From JAHEZL01 sp046074525 (lineage in GTDB: Bacteria; Bacteroidota; Bacteroidia; Flavobacteriales_C; GCA-002722245), in assembly GCA_046074525.1 (NCBI GenBank), contig JBJTOK010000052.1:46865-110864 (forward strand): a DNA stretch of 64,000 nt. Direction: 5' to 3'. Shown here one piece after another: positions 16,193 to 24,917 of this stretch; the first letter of the stretch is position 1, and each line of letters begins with the position of its first letter. Under the pieces are notes generated by a model. The model was not told the origin of the DNA. It searched no databases and worked only from the letters and a program-made list of their open reading frames with translations. Made by a program: the position numbers and the translations under genes.

Positions 16193-17494
16193 ATGAATAT
16201 GAAGAATGATCTAACACTAAACAAACCCCTCGAAAAGCTAAATGTTTTGAAGTTCTCAGGTGTGCAGATGCGCACTTTCCACATTACCTGGCTTACTTTC
16301 TTTGCCTGCTTCTTTGCCTGGTTCGGATTGGCGCCGTTGATGCCAACCATCCGTGAGGATTTGGGATTGAGCAAGGGACAGGTAGGTAATACTATTATTG
16401 CTGCTGTATCGGCAACCATTATTGCCAGATTGCTCATTGGCCGATTGTGTGATACCTGGGGGCCAAGAAAAGCATACACAGCTTTATTGGTGATAGGGTC
16501 AATTCCTGTAATGTGCGTAGGTTTTGCTGAAAGCTATACTACATTTCTTTTGTTTCGTCTTGGCATAGGGATAATCGGTGCTTCCTTCGTTATTACACAA
16601 TTCCACACTTCGGTGATGTTTGCTCCTAAAATTAAGGGAACCGCAAATGCTGTCGCCGGTGGATGGGGTAACCTTGGAGGAGGAATTACCAATATGGTAA
16701 TGCCTGTGCTTTTCGCTGCCATTGTTGGTATGGGATATACAAAAGGTGAGGCTTGGAGATATGCAATGATTTTGCCTGGTGTATTGATGTTGGTAATGGC
16801 TTTTATCTACTATAAATTCACAAAAGATACTCCGAACGGTAATTATGATGAAATCAACAGAGCGCAGGCGGTAAGCAAAAAAACAGATTGGTCGGTGCTG
16901 GGCGACTGGAGAGTATGGGCACTCGCTTTGTCATATGCGGTTTGCTTCGGTATGGAAATTACTTTTGATGGTGTTGCAGCTTTGCATTTCGTGGATCAGT
17001 TCGGATTGGATCAAACATCTGCAGGGATGTGGGCTGGTGCTTTCGGAGCGATGAACATTTTTGCCCGTGCAGTTGGTGGTATCTTTGCCGATAAAATTGG
17101 CGCCAAGTGGGGAATGAAAGGCAAAGGCTGGTTGTTGGCCATTGTGATTATCCTGGAAGGTATCGGACTGGTATTCTTCGCCATGTCGGGTAACCTTACC
17201 ATGGCCATCATCAGCATGTTCACCTTCGCAATGTTCCTTAAAATGGGTAACGGTGCTACTTACTCTATCGTTCCTTTTATCGATGAAAAAAATGTAGGTA
17301 TGGTGAGCGGTATTGTAGGTGCCGGCGGAAATGTGGGTGGAATGGTGTTTGGCTTCCTGTTCAAATCGGAAAACATTACTTATGTTGAAGCTTTTGAGTA
17401 TATCGGCTTCATTGCTGTGGGTGTTGGTGTGATTGTTTTGCTGACCCGCTTCAAGAAGAGAACAGTAGAAAAAACAGAAGTGGTGATTGCTTAA
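16193..17494 (+). CDS. narK: Nitrate/nitrite MFS transporter (NarK/NasA-like)
   Basis: This 433-residue, twelve-helix major facilitator protein moves nitrate or nitrite across the inner membrane. The nitrate signature appears twice, once in each half: AGGWGNLGGG (~160-170) and GAGGNVGGMVFGF (~385). The glycine packing of these signatures and the Arg in LFRLGIGIIGAS are typical of the nitrate/nitrite porter branch. It has its own promoter and its own terminator. Having both an ABC importer and an MFS porter in one island suggests uptake at different concentrations or a nitrite-export function; the sequence cannot tell which. Confidence 0.92.
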   Translation: MNMKNDLTLNKPLEKLNVLKFSGVQMRTFHITWLTFFACFFAWFGLAPLMPTIREDLGLSKGQVGNTIIAAVSATIIARLLIGRLCDTWGPRKAYTALLVIGSIPVMCVGFAESYTTFLLFRLGIGIIGASFVITQFHTSVMFAPKIKGTANAVAGGWGNLGGGITNMVMPVLFAAIVGMGYTKGEAWRYAMILPGVLMLVMAFIYYKFTKDTPNGNYDEINRAQAVSKKTDWSVLGDWRVWALALSYAVCFGMEITFDGVAALHFVDQFGLDQTSAGMWAGAFGAMNIFARAVGGIFADKIGAKWGMKGKGWLLAIVIILEGIGLVFFAMSGNLTMAIISMFTFAMFLKMGNGATYSIVPFIDEKNVGMVSGIVGAGGNVGGMVFGFLFKSENITYVEAFEYIGFIAVGVGVIVLLTRFKKRTVEKTEVVIA

Positions 17495-17517
17495 TTTTAA
17501 ATTTGCTCTGCTTTGGG

Positions 17518-17550
17518 ATATCCCGTCAGGAATGGCGGGATATTTTTTTT
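17518..17550 (+). terminator. Intrinsic terminator after narK
   Basis: A perfect 8-bp stem ATATCCCG / CGGGATAT with a 10-base loop runs into about eight T, 24 bases after the narK stop. Confidence 0.85.
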
Positions 17551-17628
17551 GAACCGTGATTCACCAGGCAGAAGGATTTAAGGATGGTTGCGCGTGCTTA
17601 AATCCTTCTGCATGGTGAATCACGGTTC
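17551..17628. repeat. 31-bp-arm inverted repeat (long hairpin)
   Basis: Arms 17,551-17,581 and 17,598-17,628 are complementary over 31 bases with a single mismatch; the loop is 16 bases. It begins on the base after the narK terminator T-run. There is no ORF. The arms begin GAACCGTGATTCACCA. This looks like a mobile palindromic repeat (REP/MITE type) rather than a terminator, because no T-run follows. Confidence 0.8.
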
Positions 17629-17648
17629 CTACTTGTGTATAACTTTAA

Positions 17649-17680
17649 TTTGCTCTATGTCAATTCACTGCGTATCTTAG
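17649..17680 (+). promoter_or_regulatory. Possible promoter of the 327-aa exported protein
   Basis: TTTG (17,649-17,652), a 20-base spacer and TATCTTAG (17,673-17,680) follow the same TTTG-N20-TAnnTT layout as the shared element at 19,446. The last two bases of the -7 element depart from consensus. Confidence 0.4.
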
Positions 17681-17722
17681 CTCCTGACTACTACTACTAT
17701 TAAGAAACTATTAATTGATTCT

Positions 17723-18706
17723 ATGAAATTCGGGGGAATTTTCAGGATGTCGGTTCTGGCATTCGTTTTATCAACTAAAATGCAGGCGCAATGCACTGCA
17801 GGAGATGGCTGCGATGAAATCAATCCAACCATATCAAGTCCTAAAACCATCAACAGCGGCGACGTTATTTGTTTTACCACCGATATCAGTATTACTGGTT
17901 CGGTAACAATTAATAATGGCGGTATATTGCGATTGTGCAATGGTACCCGCTTAAATTCCAATCAATCTATTTCGATTTTTCCCGGCGGAAGTCTTGAATT
18001 ATACGGCTGTTCCCGACTGGGTGTAGTGGGCTCCTTCACCGATTTCTGGGATGTGGCAATAGAATCATGGTGCCTTAACTGTAATACCGCCGCATATCCT
18101 ATCGATACCGCTGTGCAGGTGGTAGGGTCGAAAATTCTGACAGGCTGGACCTGCAACCAGGTTTTGCCAGTTGAGCTGGTGGCATTTGACGTCCGCAAGC
18201 AAGATGGAAAGACTGTGTTAAGCTGGTCAACGGCTTCAGAAATCAACAACGATTATTTTTCCGTTCAGCGTTCTTCCGATGGTACAAACTGGTTGCAGAT
18301 AGGTACAGTAAGCGGTGCCGGCAACAGCAATGCTTTACTGAATTATTCCTTCGCAGATGAGCTTCCGGGAGAAGGGGTGAACTACTATAAAATTGTGCAG
18401 GTAGATTTTGATGGCGCCAGCAGTGCATCTCCGGTAAAGCATATCACGATGAAAGGTGCCGACTTGTTTGCTCTTAAAAGCAACTGCATTGAAAACTCAA
18501 CGCTTCAAATGGATTTGAAGGGGGAAAATGAAATCCTTTTAACTGTTACCGATGTGATAGGAAGAGTGGTGTATACCCACACTGTAGATCCTACGAACGC
18601 TTCAACACTCACGGTGGTGATGAATTCTTTTTCAGATAACAGTGTTTATCATTTAACAGCAATATGTGGCGATCAGCGCCAAACCACTACTTTCATCATG
18701 AAGTAG
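17723..18706 (+). CDS. Exported protein with possible T9SS C-terminal domain
   Basis: The 327-residue protein has a Sec signal peptide (~1-24, ending TKMQAQ). A middle section NNGGILRLCNGTRLNSNQSI resembles the single-turn beta-solenoid often met in Bacteroidota surface proteins. It is followed by LPVELVAFDVRKQDGKTVLSW...SSDGTNW, a stretch common in T9SS cargo. The end (VIGRVVYTH...VYHLTA...FIMK) looks like a divergent type A sorting domain without the usual PNP motif. The function is unknown, with probable surface or secreted location. Its stop and the convergent gene's stop are 2 bases apart. Confidence 0.65.
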   Translation: MKFGGIFRMSVLAFVLSTKMQAQCTAGDGCDEINPTISSPKTINSGDVICFTTDISITGSVTINNGGILRLCNGTRLNSNQSISIFPGGSLELYGCSRLGVVGSFTDFWDVAIESWCLNCNTAAYPIDTAVQVVGSKILTGWTCNQVLPVELVAFDVRKQDGKTVLSWSTASEINNDYFSVQRSSDGTNWLQIGTVSGAGNSNALLNYSFADELPGEGVNYYKIVQVDFDGASSASPVKHITMKGADLFALKSNCIENSTLQMDLKGENEILLTVTDVIGRVVYTHTVDPTNASTLTVVMNSFSDNSVYHLTAICGDQRQTTTFIMK

Positions 18707-18708
18707 TG

Positions 18709-19329
18709 CTACCAGTCGAAACCTAGTTTCAGTCCTAAGCGCACACAAGGACTACTAAAATTCTCGCTTACCACAACAGGATTGTTATTGCTGTCGCTGG
18801 CAATGTTCTCTACCGTTTTGTTCAGGAGTCCCAGCGATATGTAATAATCCAGCACAAAAACATCTGCCCAGTCGTAGGTCTGGTGGCCAATGCTGATCAT
18901 TGCCTGTATCTGGTTTTCCTTGAAATCCAAAGTACTTGCGATATCAGTGTATTTGTAATCGGTATAGCGGACATTGACACCAAAATACGTCCCGAATTGT
19001 GCATCTCTTCCGGGGAAAAACTTGGCTGTAAGTTCTGTTGTCGGACCGAATTTGATTGTTGCACCCGAAAGGTCATTGTCGGAAAAAATATTGTAATAAT
19101 TGCCATAGGTAAATCCCAATCCGCCTTCCAGCGAGAAGAGGTCGCTGAAGCGCCTTTCATAAAAAGCAGAATAGCGCCCGTTCACAAGGTGGAAAAGTCC
19201 GAGCTTGAATACATTTTTGCTGCCTTCAAGGCTTGCGGATTCTTTTGTAGCATCAAATACCCTTACCTGGGCCTCTGATACCAATGTTAGTGAGAGTAGA
19301 ATTAAGGCGGAAAGTAACAATGGTTTCAT
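18709..19329 (-). CDS. Predicted outer-membrane beta-barrel protein
   Basis: The 206-residue protein has signal peptide MKPLLLSALILLSLTLVSEA, then alternating strands such as VFKLGLFHLVNGRYSAFYER, SLEGGLGFTYGNYYNIF, and LGLKLGFDW at the C-terminus. An aromatic final residue after alternating hydrophobics is typical of barrels recognised by the BAM complex. I do not recognise a named family. It is convergent with the exported protein at 17,723 and divergent from the large secreted protein at 19,543. Confidence 0.6.
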   Translation of the reverse strand: MKPLLLSALILLSLTLVSEAQVRVFDATKESASLEGSKNVFKLGLFHLVNGRYSAFYERRFSDLFSLEGGLGFTYGNYYNIFSDNDLSGATIKFGPTTELTAKFFPGRDAQFGTYFGVNVRYTDYKYTDIASTLDFKENQIQAMISIGHQTYDWADVFVLDYYISLGLLNKTVENIASDSNNNPVVVSENFSSPCVRLGLKLGFDW

Positions 19330-19445
19330 CTCAAAATAGTTCAGTTATGACGAAAATAGCAAAATTATGGCTAGCCGGAAACTAATGGTGCAACGACTGT
19401 TTTGCGCGACTTATTGCCTTGCAAGCCTCTATAGTTTCAAAAATT

Positions 19446-19484
19446 AATTTGCATTTAAAAAACAATAGTGTTAAATTCACACTA
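19446..19484 (+). promoter_or_regulatory. Shared 39-bp promoter/operator, copy 1
   Basis: AATTTGCATTT, nine variable bases and the dyad TAGTGT...ACACTA are arranged exactly as in the - strand copy at 29,942-29,980; 30 of 39 positions agree. TTTG (19,448-19,451), 20 bases, then TAAATTCA (19,472-19,479) can be read as -33 and -7, so the dyad covers the -7 region. The next start codon is 58 bases downstream. Confidence 0.6.
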
Positions 19485-19542
19485 ATAGATGTTTTGAACC
19501 AGAATAACCGATGGGCGTATAACGGCATTAACAGGAGCAAAC

Positions 19543-22500
19543 ATGATGATAAAACACAAAATAAGACTGGTTGTTATACTGCTCATGTTTTGTCTGCAGT
19601 TGCAGGCTGTTACTTTGTTTGTGACCAATACCAATGATGCCGGACCAGGTTCTTTCCGCGCAATTTTGGCGAGTGCCAATAATGGTGATGTAATTCAATT
19701 CAATATCCCGGGTCCGGGACCATACACTATTAAACCTTTAAGTGCGTATTCCATCAGTCGGCAAATTACAATTGACGGAACCATTGCCGGAAAACCGGGA
19801 ATTGAATTCGATGGATCTTTGAGCACAAGCATTGCCGGTTTCGATTTTAATTCTGCTGCAGGCAGCGGTACAATTGTACAGGGGCTGGTGATGAATAATT
19901 TCAGCTATAATCCCAATCCCATGGTGGATTTCAATGCCTGTGCTATTTCTATTACTCAGGCTTCTAATATAACAGTGAGAAATTGTTATATCGGGACGGA
20001 TGTTACCGGAACTACCGCCAAACCTAATAAGCATGGTATCTGGATCAATGGCAGTTCCAACAACACGATTGGCGGACCGAATGCGGCGGACGGCAATTTG
20101 ATTTCGGGGAATATAGTTCGTGGTATTTGGGTATCGGCACAAGGAGGCACAGCAACCAACAATACCGTGGAGAACAACAAAATCGGGATGAATATTAATG
20201 GTACAGCATTGCCCAATATTACTGGTGTGGAATACAATCTCACTGCAAAAGACAACCTGATCAAACACAATACAGTGAGCTACAATTGGGGCGATGGCTT
20301 GTCTTTCAACCAGGGTTCCACAGGAAATAAAATTTACGGCAATATTTTCTCTAACAATGGGGAACATGGTGTGGATTTTTTGAATGGTGATGTAGGCAAT
20401 AGCGTGGTGGGTGTTGATTATAACGGAGTGGGGGAGCCGAATCAAATATTCAACAATGGTGCAGCCGGAGTTTTTGTTAGCGAATGGTTTGATGGCAACG
20501 TTTACAATTACGGTGCGCCATCTAAAGTTACTGTGCGCAAAAACAGTATTTATTGCAATGGAGTGAAAGGGATTGCACTCACGGAAAAAACCGGACCCTT
20601 CACTTCTGCACCAGGAAATAATGGCAAACTGTCGCCGGTGATCAACATGACATCCAATGAAGAAAAAACTTTTGGTACTGCTGCGCCTGGTGATATCATT
20701 GATATTTATGTAGCCGATAATTGCAATGCCTGCAACAGTAATAACTGGCAGGGGAAAACATGGCTGGCCAGCATTACTGTTGGGGCCGGAGGAACCTGGT
20801 CGTACACAAAAACAGGTGGTGCTTTATGTAATTCACTCATCGCTACCGCTACCGATGCTGTTGGAAATACTTCGGAATTTGTGGGCATTTGCACGCGCCC
20901 TTCTGTTGATATTCGTGATACAGCTACCTGCAGCACTATCAATCTTTCTTTTGATGTGACACACCCTTGTGCGGTTTCTTATAAATGGTCGACTGGTGCT
21001 ACTACGCCTACATTGACTTTGGCCAATGCCACGCCCGGACAATATTGGGTGGAGCTCAAAGGCAGCGATGGTGTGGCTGTGAAAGATGATTTTGAAATCA
21101 GGGCTGCTACTCCTTTTACTGTTGATCTCGGTGCGGATATTTATAAATGTGAAAATCCTTTTTCTCCTTCGGTGACTTTAACACCTGGCTTGTCGAACAG
21201 CTTTACTTATCAATGGTCGAATGGTCTTACTACTTCTTCTATTTCGGTGAATCAGCACGGACGATATTTTGTTAAAGTTACCGATCCGCAGAGTGGCTGC
21301 GTAAATTCGGATACGCTGGATATTTTGCCTAATATAATTCCTGCTGCGGTATTGGATGATGCTGAATTTTGTGAAGGTGATTCGGTAATACTTACACCTG
21401 GAAATTTTACTTCGTATAAGTGGAATGATAATTCTACAGGCGCTTCTTTAAAAGTGAAAACATCGGGAGTGTACTGGGTGAAAGTTACCAATGGTAGTGG
21501 TTGCAGCGATAGCGTGTCGGCGACTATCACTGTTCATCCAAAACCAGCGGCTGTGATTGCTCCCAATGATCCATCAATTTGCGCAGGCACTTCCATCACG
21601 CTGGATGCTACAACTTCCGGCGTCACTTACAATTGGTCAACTACTCAAACCACAGCAGCAATTACTGTGAGCTCAAGTGGAAAATACGTGGTAGAAGTGG
21701 AGACTGCTTATCATTGCAAAGCAAAAGACTCTGTAACGGTAACGGTGATACCACGTGATTCCGCCAGCTTCAGTACTTCAGATTATTGTTTGAATGATGC
21801 TGCAACGCAACCTGCTTTCCTTTCCGGAAATACTGCTGGCGGAATTTTTTCTTTCTCAACGGCAGTGAGTGATGGCGCTACGATTTCTTCTTCCACCGGA
21901 AAAATCACTAATGGAAAAGGAGGAACAACTTACTCCATAAAATACCTTACTCCCGGAAGCTGTAAAGATTCTATGGTGCAAAATGTCACTGTGATGAACA
22001 ATCCGGTATTTACTTTACAGCCGCAAGATGTTTCGGTGTGTGCCAATGATCCGGCGCAGTTTACTGTTGCTGCAACTTATGCACTCACTTACCAATGGCA
22101 GAGTTCTACTGATGGTAACACTTTTACCGATTTGACAGAAGGCGCTCCTTATTCGGGAACCACTACAGCTTCTATCACTGTAAATCCTGTTGATGCTTCA
22201 ATGGATTTGTTGAAATTCCGTTGTGTTGCGCATGCCAATACTTGTGATGCGATTTCGGATGTAGCTACGATCTTTTATGGAAAAAGTATTGCCTTGAGTG
22301 ATCCAACGGCTGCTGCTGTTTGCGAAGGTTCTTCAATTCAGCTGACTTCTATTGCCAACGGCGCATTGTCTTATCAATGGCAATATTCAACTGATGGAAC
22401 AACTTTCCAGAATATAAATAACGGTGGTGCTTATAACGATGCAACAACATCGGTGCTCACCATCAATCCTGTTGATGCTTCCATGGAAGGTTATCTCTTC

Positions 22501-23568
22501 CGTAATATTGCCACAGGATGCATTAATAATGATACATCGCTCACTGCAGCAATTTCTTTGATTCCAAATGCCGACATTACCACTGAGCCTGCCGATACTG
22601 CTATTTGTGCAGGAGGAAATACAGCGTTTTCTTTAACAGCTGTGAATGCTTTGTCTTATCAGTGGTATGTGAGTACTAACAACGGTGCAACTTACAGTGC
22701 GTTGGATAATATGACTACAAATACTTTAAATGTGAGCCCAGCAACAGTAGCAATGAATAATAATTTATACTTTGCTTTGGTTACGGGGACTTGCGGTGTG
22801 CTGACTTCGGATACTGTTCTTTTAAATGTTACCGATCCTCTTGCCATAATCGATGCACCAGCTACCGTTTGTCCGGGTGAACCTTTTGAAATTAACATGA
22901 CAGCAAACTATTCCAATCCGAAATTTTATCTCGATGGTGTTTTGGAAAATAGTAATCCTGTGACGAAAAGTATTTTATCTCAAATAACATATTCTCTAAC
23001 AACAGAAGTGAATGGATGTATGAGTCCGGCTGTCTCTGCAACGGTTAGAATCATTGATATTCCTGTGCCTGAAGTCGCTGCCGACATGACCGTTTGTCCC
23101 GAAACAGAAATTCAGCTTGGCATTACGGAGATTAGTGGTTATACCTACAAGTGGACAAATGCCGATGGTTATTCTTCTTCCGATGTTCAACCTAAGCTGG
23201 TTCCCGAAAAAACGGCTACTTATATTGTGTCTGTAAAAAATACGGTGTGCACATATTCTATGGTCGATTCCATTAAAGTAACGGTCCGCGATGAAATGAA
23301 ACTCTTTTATCCCAATGCATTCACCCCTAATGAAGACGGTGTGAACGATGTGTTTCAGGTAGTAGGAGAAGGAGTGGTAGATTTTAACGCCATTATTTTC
23401 GATCGCTGGGGTGAGATCATTTATCAATGGAATTCCCTCGACGGCGGCTGGGATGGACGCGCCAAGGACCAGCGTCAGGTACAGATTGATGTGTATGTGA
23501 TTAAGGTAAGTGCCAGTGGTGTTTGTGACGGGCAGTCGGATGTATCTACTGTGACGGTGATACGATAA
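19543..23568 (+). CDS. Large T9SS type B secreted protein: beta-helix, Ig-like repeats, gliding-type C-terminus
   Basis: The 1341-residue protein has a signal peptide to LQLQA (~residue 23). Residues ~25-440 form a right-handed parallel beta-helix, with recurring turns such as NNTIGG, NNTVENNKIG and NKIYGNIFSNNGEHG, as in pectate-lyase-like proteins. Residues ~450-1230 are a chain of Ig-like/PKD-like modules with repeated WSTGATT, QWSNGLTT, YQWQSSTDGNTF and YQWQYSTDGTTF blocks. The last ~90 residues are the gliding-motility-associated domain (FYPNAFTPNEDGVNDVFQV, IFDRWGEIIY, GGWDGR), the type B sorting signal. I expect a surface adhesin or polysaccharide-binding protein; no catalytic site is evident. 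It is related to the decaying gene at 23,905-26,891. Confidence 0.85.
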   Translation: MMIKHKIRLVVILLMFCLQLQAVTLFVTNTNDAGPGSFRAILASANNGDVIQFNIPGPGPYTIKPLSAYSISRQITIDGTIAGKPGIEFDGSLSTSIAGFDFNSAAGSGTIVQGLVMNNFSYNPNPMVDFNACAISITQASNITVRNCYIGTDVTGTTAKPNKHGIWINGSSNNTIGGPNAADGNLISGNIVRGIWVSAQGGTATNNTVENNKIGMNINGTALPNITGVEYNLTAKDNLIKHNTVSYNWGDGLSFNQGSTGNKIYGNIFSNNGEHGVDFLNGDVGNSVVGVDYNGVGEPNQIFNNGAAGVFVSEWFDGNVYNYGAPSKVTVRKNSIYCNGVKGIALTEKTGPFTSAPGNNGKLSPVINMTSNEEKTFGTAAPGDIIDIYVADNCNACNSNNWQGKTWLASITVGAGGTWSYTKTGGALCNSLIATATDAVGNTSEFVGICTRPSVDIRDTATCSTINLSFDVTHPCAVSYKWSTGATTPTLTLANATPGQYWVELKGSDGVAVKDDFEIRAATPFTVDLGADIYKCENPFSPSVTLTPGLSNSFTYQWSNGLTTSSISVNQHGRYFVKVTDPQSGCVNSDTLDILPNIIPAAVLDDAEFCEGDSVILTPGNFTSYKWNDNSTGASLKVKTSGVYWVKVTNGSGCSDSVSATITVHPKPAAVIAPNDPSICAGTSITLDATTSGVTYNWSTTQTTAAITVSSSGKYVVEVETAYHCKAKDSVTVTVIPRDSASFSTSDYCLNDAATQPAFLSGNTAGGIFSFSTAVSDGATISSSTGKITNGKGGTTYSIKYLTPGSCKDSMVQNVTVMNNPVFTLQPQDVSVCANDPAQFTVAATYALTYQWQSSTDGNTFTDLTEGAPYSGTTTASITVNPVDASMDLLKFRCVAHANTCDAISDVATIFYGKSIALSDPTAAAVCEGSSIQLTSIANGALSYQWQYSTDGTTFQNINNGGAYNDATTSVLTINPVDASMEGYLFRNIATGCINNDTSLTAAISLIPNADITTEPADTAICAGGNTAFSLTAVNALSYQWYVSTNNGATYSALDNMTTNTLNVSPATVAMNNNLYFALVTGTCGVLTSDTVLLNVTDPLAIIDAPATVCPGEPFEINMTANYSNPKFYLDGVLENSNPVTKSILSQITYSLTTEVNGCMSPAVSATVRIIDIPVPEVAADMTVCPETEIQLGITEISGYTYKWTNADGYSSSDVQPKLVPEKTATYIVSVKNTVCTYSMVDSIKVTVRDEMKLFYPNAFTPNEDGVNDVFQVVGEGVVDFNAIIFDRWGEIIYQWNSLDGGWDGRAKDQRQVQIDVYVIKVSASGVCDGQSDVSTVTVIR

Positions 23569-23904
23569 GCGTTCAAATCAAAGTTGTTAATTACCTGACT
23601 ACATTTGCGAAAATTTTGTACTCAAATTTCTCCCCTTCTACTTCCCTCCCGGAGGGGGATAACCCAGATTAAGGCAAGACGAGGATTTGCACACCTAGAG
23701 CCGCAATGCTTGCGGCTGTGAAATGGTTACGAATACGCTTCATAGGCATGCATGTCAACCATACTACAGCCGCGAGCATTGCGGCTCTAGGTGTGCAAAT
23801 TCTTGCCTTAATAAGAAAAGGGATTTGCCTCATTCTGGGTCATCATCTCTCGGAGAAGATGGGTTGTTAACCGGTGTTTTTGAAGGGGATGGATTTAAGT
23901 CATC
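23569..23904. other. Intergenic gap between convergent secreted-protein genes
   Basis: No gene is seen. It is occupied by a long inverted repeat (see 23,662-23,843) and short inverted pieces around CCCTCCCGGAGGGGG (23,645-23,659). Confidence 0.6.
23662..23843. repeat. Long imperfect inverted repeat (MITE-like)
   Basis: Arms 23,671-23,719 and 23,766-23,809 are complementary over about 44 bases, broken only by one mismatch and a 5-base insertion (CGAGG) in the left arm. The core of each arm is CACACCTAGAGCCGCAATGC. The 46-base centre has no ORF. Weaker complementarity (ACCCAGA / TCTGGGT) continues outward on both sides. It lies 3' of the intact beta-helix gene. Confidence 0.8.
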
Positions 23905-23958
23905 TTATTTATCTTCTGTTGAAAGGAAGAAATAATCAAACTGTAAAGATTCAATAAT

Positions 23959-24917
23959 AGACCTCTTGCGTAAGTCGTCTCCTTCGCTATTAAACGCTGA
24001 ATGCTAATAAAATCAGATTCTATTTGATTTTTTGTGGCATCAGAAAACGGAATTTCACAAGAAAAATGTTTTGGAAAAAAATTAGCAAACACAATTCGGG
24101 AAAATTTAAACGTTTGACGGGTGTTGAACTTCGAACTTTTAAGATGATGGTGAAAAGAAGTAAAGGCTCATGATACGAGAAAAGTGGAAAAAAAGGGAAA
24201 TGCAAGAAGTCGTCCGTATCGCTTAAGTGTAGAGGATCAAATCCTCATGCTTTTAATGTATTACCGTGAATACCGTACGCAATTTCATATAGGCGAAACC
24301 TATGGCCTACATGAATCAAATGTAGGGAAGAACATAAGGCGCATCGAAAAGATTTTAAAAAAATGCAAACACTTATCCTTGCCAGGCAAGGAAAAATTAT
24401 CAGGAACGAACCATCAGTTCTAGGTAATACTGGTAGATGCCACAGAGAGTCCGATAGAACGGCCTAAAAAAACAACACTTACATTATTCAGGGAAAAAGA
24501 AAAAGCACACCATAAAAACACAATTAATGGTAGACAAAAAGACAACAAAGATCATCTGTACCCATCAATCAAGAGGAAAAGTACACGATTTCAAATTGTT
24601 TAAAAAAAGTAAACTCCCACTGAATAAGAATAAAAAAGTGAAAGTTGATTCTGGATATCAAGGAGTAAAGCAGATACACAGCAATAGCGAATTACCAATC
24701 AAAAGCACTAAACTCTTCCCCTTAACGAAAAAAGAAAAAAGAATGAATCTGAATTTATCAAAAACAAGAGTAACGGTGGAACACGTTATTGGAAAAATAA
24801 AAGTATTCAGGATTATTTCCGAAAGATATCGAAACAGACGAAAACACTACGATATAAGAATGAATCTCATTTGTGGAATACACAATTTTGAACTAAAATG
24901 ACTTACGCAAGAGGTCT
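23959..24917 (+). mobile_element. IS5-family-like insertion sequence (959 bp), degenerate
   Basis: The ends are perfect 18-bp terminal inverted repeats, AGACCTCTTGCGTAAGTC at 23,959-23,976 and its complement at 24,900-24,917. A direct AAT repeat flanks them (23,956-23,958 and 24,918-24,920), a 3-bp ANT duplication as described for the ISL2 subgroup of IS5. One transposase frame fills the element but is broken three times. Base use is much richer in A than in the neighbours, in keeping with foreign origin. Confidence 0.88.
24066..24901 (+). pseudogene. IS5-type DDE transposase, broken
   Basis: It starts at ATG 24,066 (MFWKKISKHNSGKFKRLTG). The frame is lost at an A-rich site near 24,155, giving TGA at 24,171. 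It continues in the next frame with the helix-turn-helix part RPYRLSVEDQILMLLMYYRE, meets TAG at 24,421-24,423 just before VILVDATESPIERPKK, and shifts again in a run of seven A near 24,466. The last part (MVDKKTTKIICTHQSRGKVH, KVDSGYQGVKQ, RVTVEHVIGKIKVF) ends at 24,901. The three DDE residues (LVDATE, VDSGYQ, VEHVIG) are all still present, so the decay looks recent. No intact copy exists in the window. Confidence 0.88.

Noticed and set aside
18883..19278. 131-codon + strand frame opposite the outer-membrane protein at 18,709
   Set aside because: The - strand frame has a signal peptide and beta-strand pattern; the + frame has neither.
19738..20445. 235-codon - strand open frame inside the 1341-aa secreted protein
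   Set aside because: Antisense to the beta-helix repeats; the low-complexity, His/Ile-rich composition reflects the opposite strand.
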